In this document: piece by piece, positions 31,812 to 38,500 of the stretch | Layout: each line of letters begins with the position of its first letter | Numbering within the stretch: the stretch's first letter is position 1 | Source: Opitutia bacterium | Lineage (GTDB): Bacteria; Verrucomicrobiota; Verrucomicrobiia; Opitutales; Seribacteraceae | Assembly: GCA_002721705.1 (NCBI GenBank) | Contig: PBLJ01000024.1 | Location: forward strand, 1 to 38,500 | DNA length: 38,500 bases | Direction: 5' to 3' | Program-made: the position numbers and the translations under genes | Notes under the pieces: generated by a model | What the model saw: only the letters and a program-made list of their open reading frames with translations | What the model was told of the DNA's origin: nothing | Databases searched by the model: none

Positions 31812-31907
31812 GATGCTCAGGTTTGCGGAATGCATCCTCTTCGTCAACGAGCGATCGCGCTTCTTTCCCTTGCCTTGATACGGAGGTTGGGCAAGCTTGA
31901 CGAGACT

Positions 31908-34900
31908 ATGAAACGGCTGTCAGCCCCAGCGATTGCGGTTTGCTTGGCCTTCCTCCTTTTTCCCCGAGGTGAGGCTGCTTCCCCGTTTTCGCGAAACAAG
32001 AAGCCACGGACGCCCAAGGTGACGCCAGGCCTCGAGGTCCTCTCCTTGCAGAAACGCCAGGCCGCTGGGCCACGCAAGTTGTTCACCTTGCTGGACGACG
32101 AGGCGATCGGGGCCCGGTTCGTTCGCAAACCCATCCCCAAGGAAGCCTTGGCCCGGATGAAGTTCTCTTCCTCCCTGACGCACGAGGACGGCATGTTCGG
32201 AGTCTGCGCGGGTGATTACGACGGAGATCTTCTTCCCGATCTCTTCTACGCGTACCCTTATGGCGGCCACCGCCTCTACCGCAACCTCGGCGGCTTTCGC
32301 TTCGAGGACGTCTCGGAGAAGTCGGGGTTGACCAAGATCGCCGCCGACCACTGGGCCGTGGGTTGCTGCTTCGTGGACCATGACGGCGACGGCGACCTCG
32401 ATCTCTTCGTGGCCGGCACGGGCGACGTCAACCTGCTCCTCGACAACCAAGGCGACGGCACCTTTCGCGATCGGGCCGTACCCCTCGGCATCTCGCGGGA
32501 GGGAGCGAACGTTCAGATGGCATTCGCCGATTACGATCTCGATGGGGACCTCGACGGTTACCTCGTGACGAATCGCCGGGCGGGCGATCCGCCACCCCCG
32601 GCCGACGTCCAGGTCAAGGCCACCTTCAACGAGGGAGAGCTTTCGATCGAGGAGCAATACCGTGAAAAATACGACGTCGTGTTGCACCCCACCGAGCGGA
32701 TGCGCGTAGTGGAAGCGGGCGAGTACGACTATCTCTATCGGAACGACGGGACGAAGTACGTCGACGTCAGCGAGGCCGCCGGTCTGCGCGGCACCGACCA
32801 AGGCTTGGCCGCGTCTTGGTTCGACTACGACGAGGACGGTCGCCCCGATCTCTACGTGGCGAACGATTTCTTCGGGTCCGACCGTTTGTACCGCAACCTC
32901 GGCAACGGCGCCTTCGAGGAAATCGCCCGCAAAATCTTGCCGCACACTCCGTGGTTTTCCATGGGAACCGACGTGGCGGACGTCAACAACGACGGCTTGT
33001 TTGACTTCATGGGCTCCGACATGGCCGGTTCCGACCACTACAAGTCGAAGATGGGCATGGGCGACATGGAGAAGGACATCTGGTTTCTGACCACGTCCAA
33101 TCCCCGTCAGTACATGCGCAACGCGCTCTACCTCAACGCCGGCTCAGGCCGTTTCCTCGAGGCCGCTTTTCTCACTGGCTTGGCCAATACCGACTGGACC
33201 TGGTCCCTCAAGTTCGCCGACCTCGACAACGACGGGCGGATCGACCTCTACGGCACCAACGGCATGACGCACGACCAAATCAATTCCGACCTCGTGGCCA
33301 AGGCGGACGCCTTGAAGGATCCCGAGAAAAAGGCCGCTTTCTGGAGAGCCACGCCGCCCAAGCGAGATCCCAACTTCGCGTTCCGCAACCTCGGTGACCT
33401 CCGCTTCTCCCCCATCGCTGCGGAATGGGGACTCGACTTCACGGGCGTCAGCTATGGGGCCGCCTTCGCCGATTTCGACGGTGACGGCGACCTTGACCTG
33501 GCGGTCGCCTCGCTCGAGGACCCGGTGCGCATCTACCGCAACGAATCCTCCTCCGGCCATCTCCTCAAAATCCGGCTCAAGGGAGGCAAGCGCAACAGCC
33601 ACGGCATTGGAGCCAAGGTGACCGTGGAAACGGATGCTGGCATTCAAGTGCGTTGCCTCACCTCTTGCCAAGGATACGCTTCCGCCAACGAGCCCGTCCT
33701 GCATTTCGGCCTTGGTGACGCCACCAAGGTGAAGCGCCTCACCGTCCGTTGGCCGCTAGGCGCCGAGCAAAGCTTCGAGGACTTGCCGGCCGACCGGTTC
33801 CTCGTCATCACCGAACCCGAGAACGCGACGCCCGTCCCGCCCGCCGCTCCTTCCCCTACCTGGTTCGCTTCTTCCACCGCCTTGTCGGCCTACAAGCACG
33901 TCGAGAACAACTTCGACGACTTCAAGGTGCAAGAACTCTTGCCTCATCGCCTCTCCCGGCTCGGTCCCGGCATGGCGTGGGGAGACGTCGACCGCGACGG
34001 GGACGAGGACGTTTTTCTCGGGGGCGCCAGCGGCCAAGGTTCGACCCTCGCCCTGAACGATGGCAAGGGTGGATTCACCCAGTCTCCGCAGCCCCAGTTC
34101 GCGAACAAGGAAATGGGCACGTTCGAGGACATGGGAGCCCTCTTCCTTGACGCCGATTCCGACGGCGACCTCGACCTTTACGTGGCCAGCGGAGGCTTCG
34201 ATCCCCGACCCAATACCCTCTTTCTCCGCGACCGTCTCTACCGTAACGACGGCAAGGGGAATTTCGCCATCGACCTCCACGCCACCTCCAACCTGCGAGA
34301 CAGCGGAGGCCCCGTGGCGGCGGCCGACTTCGACCGCGACGGTGACCTCGACCTCTTCGTCGGCGGGCGCGTCATCCGCACCCGTTACCCGCTTACGCCC
34401 AACAGTCGGTTGCTGCGTAACGACGATGGCAAGTTCGTCGACGTTTCCGATACCATCGCACCCGGCCTGCGCCTCACCGGTTTGGTCACGGGAGCCCTCT
34501 GGAGTGACTATGACGGCGATGGCTGGGTCGACCTCCTCGTGACCCACGAATGGGGGCCCGTGGCGGTCTGGAAAAACCAAGAGGGCAAGCTGGTCAACGC
34601 CTCGGCCTCGGCCGGTACCAAGGACTTGCTCGGTTGGTGGACGGGGATCGCGGGCGGCGACCTCGACGGCGACGGCGACATCGACTACGCGGTGGGCAAC
34701 CTAGGGCTCAACACCAAGTATCACGCCTCCAAGGACAAGCCCTACTTGTTGTATTTCGGGGACCTCGACGGTTCCGGAGCCCCCCGCATCGTAGAAGCTT
34801 GTCACGAGGGTGGAATCCTCTACCCGGTGCGCGGCAAGAGTTGCTCCACTCGGGCGATGCCTTCCCTCGGCAAGAAATTCTCCACCTTTCATGCCTTCGC

Positions 34901-35621
34901 TTCCGCCACCCTGCCCGAAATCTACTCGCCCAAGAACCTGGATACCGCCTACCGTCTTACCATCAACGAATTGGCTTCCGGCGTATTGCTCAACGACGGC
35001 AAGGGCCGCTTCACCTTTCGTCCCTTGCCTCGCATCGCCCAAGTGTCCGCGGTTTTCGGTTTGGCCTTCCACGACTGGGATGCCGATGGGCGTCTCGACC
35101 TCGCCTTGTCCCAAAACTTTTACTCGCCCCAAGCGGAGACCGGAAACGTCGACGGTGGTCTCGGCATGGTTCTGCGAGGGCGTGGCGACGGTACCTTCGA
35201 TACCTTGCGGGTCGACCAAAGCGGTTTGCTTCTGCCGGGCGACGCCAAGGCCCTCGCCTTGACCGACCTCAACGGCGACACCCGGCCCGATCTCGTGGCC
35301 ACGGTCAATTCCTCCACCCCCAAGGTTTTCCTCAACCGAACCACTGCAGGCCGCACGCTGGTGGTCCGCCTCGTCGGCCCCCATGGCAACCTTCGCGGCG
35401 TGGGGTCCCGCGTGTCGGTGAAATTGAAGAGCGGCAAGACCTTGGTCGGCGAAGTCCATGCCGGGTCCAGTTACCTCACCGGCTCCTCTACCGATCTGTT
35501 TTTCTCCATTCCCGAAGGCGACGAAACCCTTTCGCTCACTACCCGTTCACCTTCCGGGGAAACTTTCCCGCAAGCCTTGAAGAACGCGTCCGGTTTGGTG
35601 CAGGTCAAGCTCGCCCAGTAA
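31908..35621 (+). CDS. Giant exported FG-GAP/VCBS repeat protein with two ASPIC/UnbV modules
   Basis: This encodes about 1237 residues from ATG 31908, which starts at a signal peptide (MKRLSAPAIAVCLAFLLFP); the frame opens earlier at 31830. At least fourteen calcium-binding FG-GAP loops of the D-x-D-x-D-G-x-x-D type are seen, such as DHDGDGDLDLF, DFDGDGDLDLAV, DVDRDGDEDVF and DLDGDGDIDYAV, often followed by LYRN. They fall in two sets, each ending in an ASPIC/UnbV-like module: HLLKIRLKGGKRNSHGIGAK and later LVVRLVGPHGNLRGVGSR. This CRTAC1-like architecture, here doubled, suggests one or two beta-propellers that bind calcium and a surface ligand. It is the longest gene in the window, divergent from the sulfatase pair and upstream of the kinase-SUMF1 array. 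Function is unknown; adhesion or polysaccharide binding is inference. Confidence 0.9.
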   Translation: MKRLSAPAIAVCLAFLLFPRGEAASPFSRNKKPRTPKVTPGLEVLSLQKRQAAGPRKLFTLLDDEAIGARFVRKPIPKEALARMKFSSSLTHEDGMFGVCAGDYDGDLLPDLFYAYPYGGHRLYRNLGGFRFEDVSEKSGLTKIAADHWAVGCCFVDHDGDGDLDLFVAGTGDVNLLLDNQGDGTFRDRAVPLGISREGANVQMAFADYDLDGDLDGYLVTNRRAGDPPPPADVQVKATFNEGELSIEEQYREKYDVVLHPTERMRVVEAGEYDYLYRNDGTKYVDVSEAAGLRGTDQGLAASWFDYDEDGRPDLYVANDFFGSDRLYRNLGNGAFEEIARKILPHTPWFSMGTDVADVNNDGLFDFMGSDMAGSDHYKSKMGMGDMEKDIWFLTTSNPRQYMRNALYLNAGSGRFLEAAFLTGLANTDWTWSLKFADLDNDGRIDLYGTNGMTHDQINSDLVAKADALKDPEKKAAFWRATPPKRDPNFAFRNLGDLRFSPIAAEWGLDFTGVSYGAAFADFDGDGDLDLAVASLEDPVRIYRNESSSGHLLKIRLKGGKRNSHGIGAKVTVETDAGIQVRCLTSCQGYASANEPVLHFGLGDATKVKRLTVRWPLGAEQSFEDLPADRFLVITEPENATPVPPAAPSPTWFASSTALSAYKHVENNFDDFKVQELLPHRLSRLGPGMAWGDVDRDGDEDVFLGGASGQGSTLALNDGKGGFTQSPQPQFANKEMGTFEDMGALFLDADSDGDLDLYVASGGFDPRPNTLFLRDRLYRNDGKGNFAIDLHATSNLRDSGGPVAAADFDRDGDLDLFVGGRVIRTRYPLTPNSRLLRNDDGKFVDVSDTIAPGLRLTGLVTGALWSDYDGDGWVDLLVTHEWGPVAVWKNQEGKLVNASASAGTKDLLGWWTGIAGGDLDGDGDIDYAVGNLGLNTKYHASKDKPYLLYFGDLDGSGAPRIVEACHEGGILYPVRGKSCSTRAMPSLGKKFSTFHAFASATLPEIYSPKNLDTAYRLTINELASGVLLNDGKGRFTFRPLPRIAQVSAVFGLAFHDWDADGRLDLALSQNFYSPQAETGNVDGGLGMVLRGRGDGTFDTLRVDQSGLLLPGDAKALALTDLNGDTRPDLVATVNSSTPKVFLNRTTAGRTLVVRLVGPHGNLRGVGSRVSVKLKSGKTLVGEVHAGSSYLTGSSTDLFFSIPEGDETLSLTTRSPSGETFPQALKNASGLVQVKLAQ

Positions 35622-35685
35622 GCGGTCTTGCGCGCTTTATTCCCAACCTTGCCAAGGACGAGGTTTCCCCTCTAGGTTCGCGGAC

Positions 35686-35704
35686 CTGAAAACCTTTGGC
35701 CCCC
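35686..35704 (+). promoter_or_regulatory. Leader element, copy A
   Basis: CTGAAAACCTTTGGCCCCC lies 11 bases before the gene at 35716. A near-identical element (copy B) precedes the next paralogue at 36548-36567. It is not in front of the third paralogue at 38321. Confidence 0.5.
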
Positions 35705-35715
35705 ATGACTTCCCA

Positions 35716-35750
35716 ATGAGCGACGACTCCCAGACGCTGCAACCCAACGC
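35716..35750 (+). repeat. 35-base direct repeat, copy 1 (copy 2 at 38321-38355)
   Basis: The first 35 bases of the genes at 35716 and 38321 are identical, including silent positions, and diverge right after. The gene between them (36591) has only partial identity in this stretch. The identity suggests recent duplication or gene conversion. Confidence 0.9.
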
Positions 35751-36513
35751 CATCCTCGGGAAGGCGTTCACCATCCGCGACCTTGCTCTGGAAATGCTGT
35801 GGTGCGCTCCGGGAACGTTCACCATGGGGAGCCCCTCGAACGAAGGGGAACGTTCCTTCGATGAGGAGCCGCATGCGGTGACCTTGACGGAAGGGTATTG
35901 GCTGGGCAAACACGAGGTTACGCAGGCCCAGTGGGAGGAGGTCATGGGATCGAATCCGAGCAACTTCAAAGGCGCCAACCTTCCGGTGGAGCAGGTGTCA
36001 TGGGACGACGCGACTATGTTTTGCTCCAAGCTCACGGAGCGAGAGCGGAGCGCGGGTCTCCTGCCCGAGGGCTACGCGTACCAGTTGCCGACGGAAGCGC
36101 AGTGGGAGTACGCCTGCCGCGCGGGCGCGAAGACGGCATTCTCCTTCGGCGACAGCTTGTCGAGTCGGGAGGCGAACTTCGACGGGAATCATCCCTATGG
36201 AGACGCCGAGGAGGGAGTGTCTCCTGAAAAAACTTCCGCCGTTGGATCATACCCCGCGAACGCATGGGGATTCCACGACCTGCATGGTAACGTATGGGAA
36301 TGGTGCCAGGACTGGTACGGCCAGTACCCGAACGGTCCGGTACGCGATCCCGTGGGGCCTGCGGTTGGTTCGAGACGCGTCTTTCGTGGCGGTTCTTGGT
36401 TCAACGTCGCCCAGTACCTGCGTTCCGCGAATCGGTACTGGCGCGAACCGTACTGCCGCACCAGCTCTCTCCTGGGCTTCCGCCTCAGTCTCCGGACGTC
36501 TCCCCGCGCTTGA
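35716..36513 (+). CDS. SUMF1/FGE-fold protein, kinase-less member of a kinase-SUMF1 family
   Basis: This encodes 265 residues. Residues 1-16 ([16 protein letters not shown]) are the N-terminal tag of the neighbouring kinase-SUMF1 proteins. The SUMF1 domain starts almost at once (LEMLWCAPGTFTMGSP) and runs to the end with [62 protein letters not shown] and GFRLSL. Compared with the protein at 36591, about 315 residues covering the whole kinase domain are missing in frame. The paired Cys of true formylglycine-generating enzymes (in a C-H-x-x-Y-C type segment) is absent, so sulfatase activation is unlikely. There is no signal peptide; it is probably cytoplasmic. Base composition is GC-rich, like the genes before it and unlike 36591-38324. 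Confidence 0.9.
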   Translation: MSDDSQTLQPNAILGKAFTIRDLALEMLWCAPGTFTMGSPSNEGERSFDEEPHAVTLTEGYWLGKHEVTQAQWEEVMGSNPSNFKGANLPVEQVSWDDATMFCSKLTERERSAGLLPEGYAYQLPTEAQWEYACRAGAKTAFSFGDSLSSREANFDGNHPYGDAEEGVSPEKTSAVGSYPANAWGFHDLHGNVWEWCQDWYGQYPNGPVRDPVGPAVGSRRVFRGGSWFNVAQYLRSANRYWREPYCRTSSLLGFRLSLRTSPRA

Positions 36514-36536
36514 CCGCGGCGTCCGTGTCCGTAGGG

Positions 36537-36569
36537 TCGGGGGCGTTCTGAAAAACCTTTTGCCCCCGA
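36537..36569 (+). promoter_or_regulatory. GC hairpin overlapping leader element copy B
   Basis: TCGGGGGC (36537-36544) and GCCCCCGA (36562-36569) are perfect complements with a 17-base loop. The right arm overlaps the leader element CTGAAAAACCTTTTGCCCCC (36548-36567). It lies between the stop at 36513 and the ATG at 36591, and could end the first transcript, act as an attenuator, or bind a regulator. Copy A lacks the left arm. Confidence 0.45.
36548..36567 (+). promoter_or_regulatory. Leader element, copy B
   Basis: CTGAAAAACCTTTTGCCCCC lies 23 bases before the kinase-SUMF1 gene at 36591. It differs from copy A (35686) by one inserted A and one G-to-T change, which points to an upstream region duplicated along with the gene. 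Confidence 0.5.
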
Positions 36570-36590
36570 TTTCGCATCCTTGAATTCCCC

Positions 36591-38324
36591 ATGACCGATC
36601 ATACCCAGACGCTGCAACCTGATTCCTTTTTCGGGAAATATCGCATTATTCGCTTGCTTGGATTCGGCGGGATGGGCGAGGTCTACGAGGCAGTCGACCC
36701 TTCGAATGGCAATCATTTGGCTGTTAAGTTGATCAAGTCGGAGGTCTTGGAATCACCCGAGGCTCTGAATCGCTTCCATCGAGAGGAAAAAGTAATGTCG
36801 GCTTTGCAGCATCCTGGGATCGTGAAAATTCGCGATGCGGGTGAAACGGATGGTCGGCATTGGATCGGTATGGAATTGATGTCCGGTTGGGATTTGAATG
36901 GTGAAGTCGTGATGACGCTCGATGATTACATTCGGCATTGCGGAGGAATTTTGCCACAGGAAGAAGTAGCGGGCATTATGCATCGTCTACTTGAAGCCCT
37001 TGGCCATGCGCATGAAATGGGTTTGGTTCATCGTGACGTAAAACCGTCCAATGTGTTGCTTGGCGCCGACAGCTTGAAAATTTCCGATTTCGGATTGGTC
37101 GGAGCGGCCGGCAGCGAGTGGCGTGACACTTTTATGCAAGCCATTCTGAAAAGGGAATCAATGGACGATACTTTCGACGCAGCAACATGGATGGATTATT
37201 CAGTCGTTGGTGATTCCACACGTGCCTTGTTTGGAACTTTCGAGTACATGAGTCCCGAGCAAAGAAATGGTTTGTCCGGCGACGTCCGCAGCGATCTTTT
37301 CTCTTTGGGTTTGATGGCATTCCGAATGTTAAGTGGTCGGCGAATGCCAGGGATGGAAAGAGTAAGTGAACTTGGGCTTGATTTGAGCTCGGTGTGGGAC
37401 AATTGGCTGATCACGGCGCTCAAGGAGCAACCTGATGAAAGATTTCAATCGGCTGAATCGATGATGGAAGGCCTTCGTTTCGACACTTTGCAAGCACCTG
37501 TCGGAAACCAAGACTCAGACGATGAAGAGGCGGTCTCCTTGGCTTTGCCTTTGCGCGTTTGCAGACCGACCGAGGGCGACAATTTCAACTTCACTGATCT
37601 ATCCATGGAAATGATTTGGTGTAAGGCGGGATCCTTCGAAATGGGGAGTCCATTTGGTGAGAAAGGAAGGGATCACGACGAGAATCAGCATGAGGTTTCT
37701 TTGTCGAAGGGCTTTTGGTTGGGTAAGCACCCTCTTACTCAACGGCAGTGGAAAGCGGTCATGGGAACGAATCCGAGTCGATTCAAGGGGGATGATCTAC
37801 CCGTGCAAATGGTTTCTTGGCACGACGCCTCGAAGTTTTGTGAAAAACTGACGGAGCTTGCCTGGGAGGCCAATAGTTTGCCTGATAATTACTTTTATCA
37901 TTTACCCACTGAAGCCCAGTGGGAATATGCCTGCCGGGCGAATACGACGACTACCTTCTCCTTTGGCAACAGCTTGTGGAGTCGGCAGGCGAACTTCGAT
38001 GGAAATCACCCTTATGGTGGATCCTCCACTGGACCCAATGCCAAGGAAGTCATGGCTGTTGGATGCTACAATCCCAATGACTGGGGTTTTCACGACATGC
38101 ATGGGAATGTCTGGGAATGGTGCCATGATTGGCATTCTTCGTTCGGCTCTGATCCGACTCGTGACCCGGCCGGTCCAGCAACTGGGTCCAAGCGTATTTT
38201 GCGTGGAGGCTCGTGGGTGAGTCATGCCGTTAGCTTGCGTTCCGCTAGTCGTAGTAGGATAGAGCCACTCAATAAGGTGAGCGTTTTGGGTTTTCGTGTT
38301 TGTTTGTGCTCCCCCCTTACATGA
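36591..38324 (+). CDS. Ser/Thr protein kinase fused to a SUMF1/FGE-fold domain
   Basis: This encodes 577 residues. The N-terminal tag is [16 protein letters not shown] (1-16). A Hanks-type kinase domain follows, with all key residues: glycine loop GFGGMGEVY (24-32), Lys46 in [15 protein letters not shown] (148-155), ISDFG (164-168), a long activation loop with many Ser/Thr (169-215), and [10 protein letters not shown] (215-224). It should be active. After a Glu/Asp-rich linker (305-330), the SUMF1 domain runs from about 336 to 575 and is highly similar to the one at 35716; it also lacks the FGE Cys pair. No transmembrane helix is seen, unlike many bacterial kinases of this type. Its TGA overlaps the next kinase's ATG (ATGA). 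Its base composition is clearly more AT-rich than the flanking genes. Confidence 0.94.
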   Translation: MTDHTQTLQPDSFFGKYRIIRLLGFGGMGEVYEAVDPSNGNHLAVKLIKSEVLESPEALNRFHREEKVMSALQHPGIVKIRDAGETDGRHWIGMELMSGWDLNGEVVMTLDDYIRHCGGILPQEEVAGIMHRLLEALGHAHEMGLVHRDVKPSNVLLGADSLKISDFGLVGAAGSEWRDTFMQAILKRESMDDTFDAATWMDYSVVGDSTRALFGTFEYMSPEQRNGLSGDVRSDLFSLGLMAFRMLSGRRMPGMERVSELGLDLSSVWDNWLITALKEQPDERFQSAESMMEGLRFDTLQAPVGNQDSDDEEAVSLALPLRVCRPTEGDNFNFTDLSMEMIWCKAGSFEMGSPFGEKGRDHDENQHEVSLSKGFWLGKHPLTQRQWKAVMGTNPSRFKGDDLPVQMVSWHDASKFCEKLTELAWEANSLPDNYFYHLPTEAQWEYACRANTTTTFSFGNSLWSRQANFDGNHPYGGSSTGPNAKEVMAVGCYNPNDWGFHDMHGNVWEWCHDWHSSFGSDPTRDPAGPATGSKRILRGGSWVSHAVSLRSASRSRIEPLNKVSVLGFRVCLCSPLT

Positions 38325-38355
38325 GCGACGACTCCCAGACGCTGCAACCCAACGC
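38321..38355 (+). repeat. 35-base direct repeat, copy 2
   Basis: This is identical to 35716-35750; it forms the start of the third family member. The two copies lie in the same orientation 2.6 kb apart and could support deletion or amplification of the intervening kinase gene. Confidence 0.9.
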
Positions 38356-38500
38356 TATATTTGGTAAGCACCGCATCGTGCGTTTGCTCGGGCGTGGCGG
38401 CATGGGCGAGGTGTACGAGGTGGAGCACGAATTGACGGGCAAGCGGCACGCCATCAAGCTGCTCAGTCCCGACGTCATGGAGCAGGCGGGCGCCTTGGAG
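38321..38500 (+). CDS. Ser/Thr protein kinase, N-terminal part (3' end outside window)
   Basis: Sixty codons are visible. The start ATG overlaps the stop of the preceding kinase by 4 bases. The N-terminal tag [16 protein letters not shown] is the same as at 35716, and the first 35 bases are identical to that gene; the kinase domain then begins as usual with [12 protein letters not shown] (glycine loop) and HAIKLL (catalytic Lys). It is therefore a third family member and probably also carries a SUMF1 domain, but this cannot be seen here. It returns to the GC-rich composition of the gene at 35716. Confidence 0.92.
   Translation, partial: MSDDSQTLQPNAIFGKHRIVRLLGRGGMGEVYEVEHELTGKRHAIKLLSPDVMEQAGALE

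Noticed and set aside
31920..33038. Long minus-strand open frame inside the FG-GAP/ASPIC gene (others at 33756-34580 and 34701-35459)
   Set aside because: Repeated Asp-Gly-Asp codons read backwards give stop-free Val/Ile/Glu-rich frames; no domain, no start signal.
35716..38324. SUMF1-domain proteins as the formylglycine-generating enzyme for the sulfatases
   Set aside because: The C-terminal R-G-G-S-W region is present, but the two catalytic Cys residues of FGE are not found in either protein; FGE-fold proteins often have other roles.

Overview
The window most likely comes from a member of the Planctomycetes-Verrucomicrobia-Chlamydiae group, probably Verrucomicrobiota. The basis is family content: two DUF1501 plus DUF1549/DUF1553 modules, planctomycete-type cytochrome c domains, PPC-domain proteins, four Cys-type sulfatases, twin-arginine Gfo/Idh/MocA and SGNH proteins, an FG-GAP/ASPIC giant protein, and kinase-SUMF1 fusions. 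No rRNA, tRNA, CRISPR array, transposase or integrase was recognised. Coding density is high and no gene-free stretch exceeds about 240 bases.

Layout. 1-704: the 3' end of a LysR-type regulator and a small two-helix membrane protein, converging on a GC-rich inverted repeat. 822-10646 (minus): a four-gene operon of DUF1501, PPC-repeat protein, cytochrome/DUF1549/DUF1553 protein and cytochrome/WD40/coiled-coil protein. 10885-16483 (plus, divergent): a small ribbon-helix-helix-like protein, an MscS channel with a C-terminal cyclic-nucleotide-binding (CNB) domain, an orphan secretin-like protein, and a CNB/transmembrane/coiled-coil protein. 16494-20112 (minus): a four-gene operon of TIM-barrel protein, DJ-1/PfpI protein, VanZ-CNB fusion and Gfo/Idh/MocA oxidoreductase, divergent from a sulfatase at 20215. 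21700-23537 (minus): an SGNH hydrolase and a zinc alcohol dehydrogenase, divergent from a RidA-family protein. 24155-28878 (minus): DUF1549/DUF1553, DUF1501 and sulfatase. 28987-31811 (minus): two sulfatases with a 4-base overlap, divergent from a 1237-residue FG-GAP/ASPIC protein. 35716 to the right edge: a tandem array of Ser/Thr kinase-SUMF1 family genes.

How they fit together. The sulfatases, DUF1501/DUF1549 proteins, SGNH hydrolase, Gfo/Idh/MocA protein and dehydrogenase fit an extracytoplasmic programme for sulfated polysaccharide use; this is inferred from families, and the substrate is unknown. The central plus-strand operon looks like an envelope sensing or conduit assembly: an inner-membrane channel with a cytoplasmic CNB domain, an outer-membrane secretin-like ring without other secretion genes, and a single-pass protein that could span between them. 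A third CNB protein (VanZ-CNB) lies 1.4 kb beyond it. The right end holds the clearest evolutionary event: a kinase-SUMF1 gene beside a paralogue that keeps the N-terminal tag and the SUMF1 domain but lacks the whole kinase domain.
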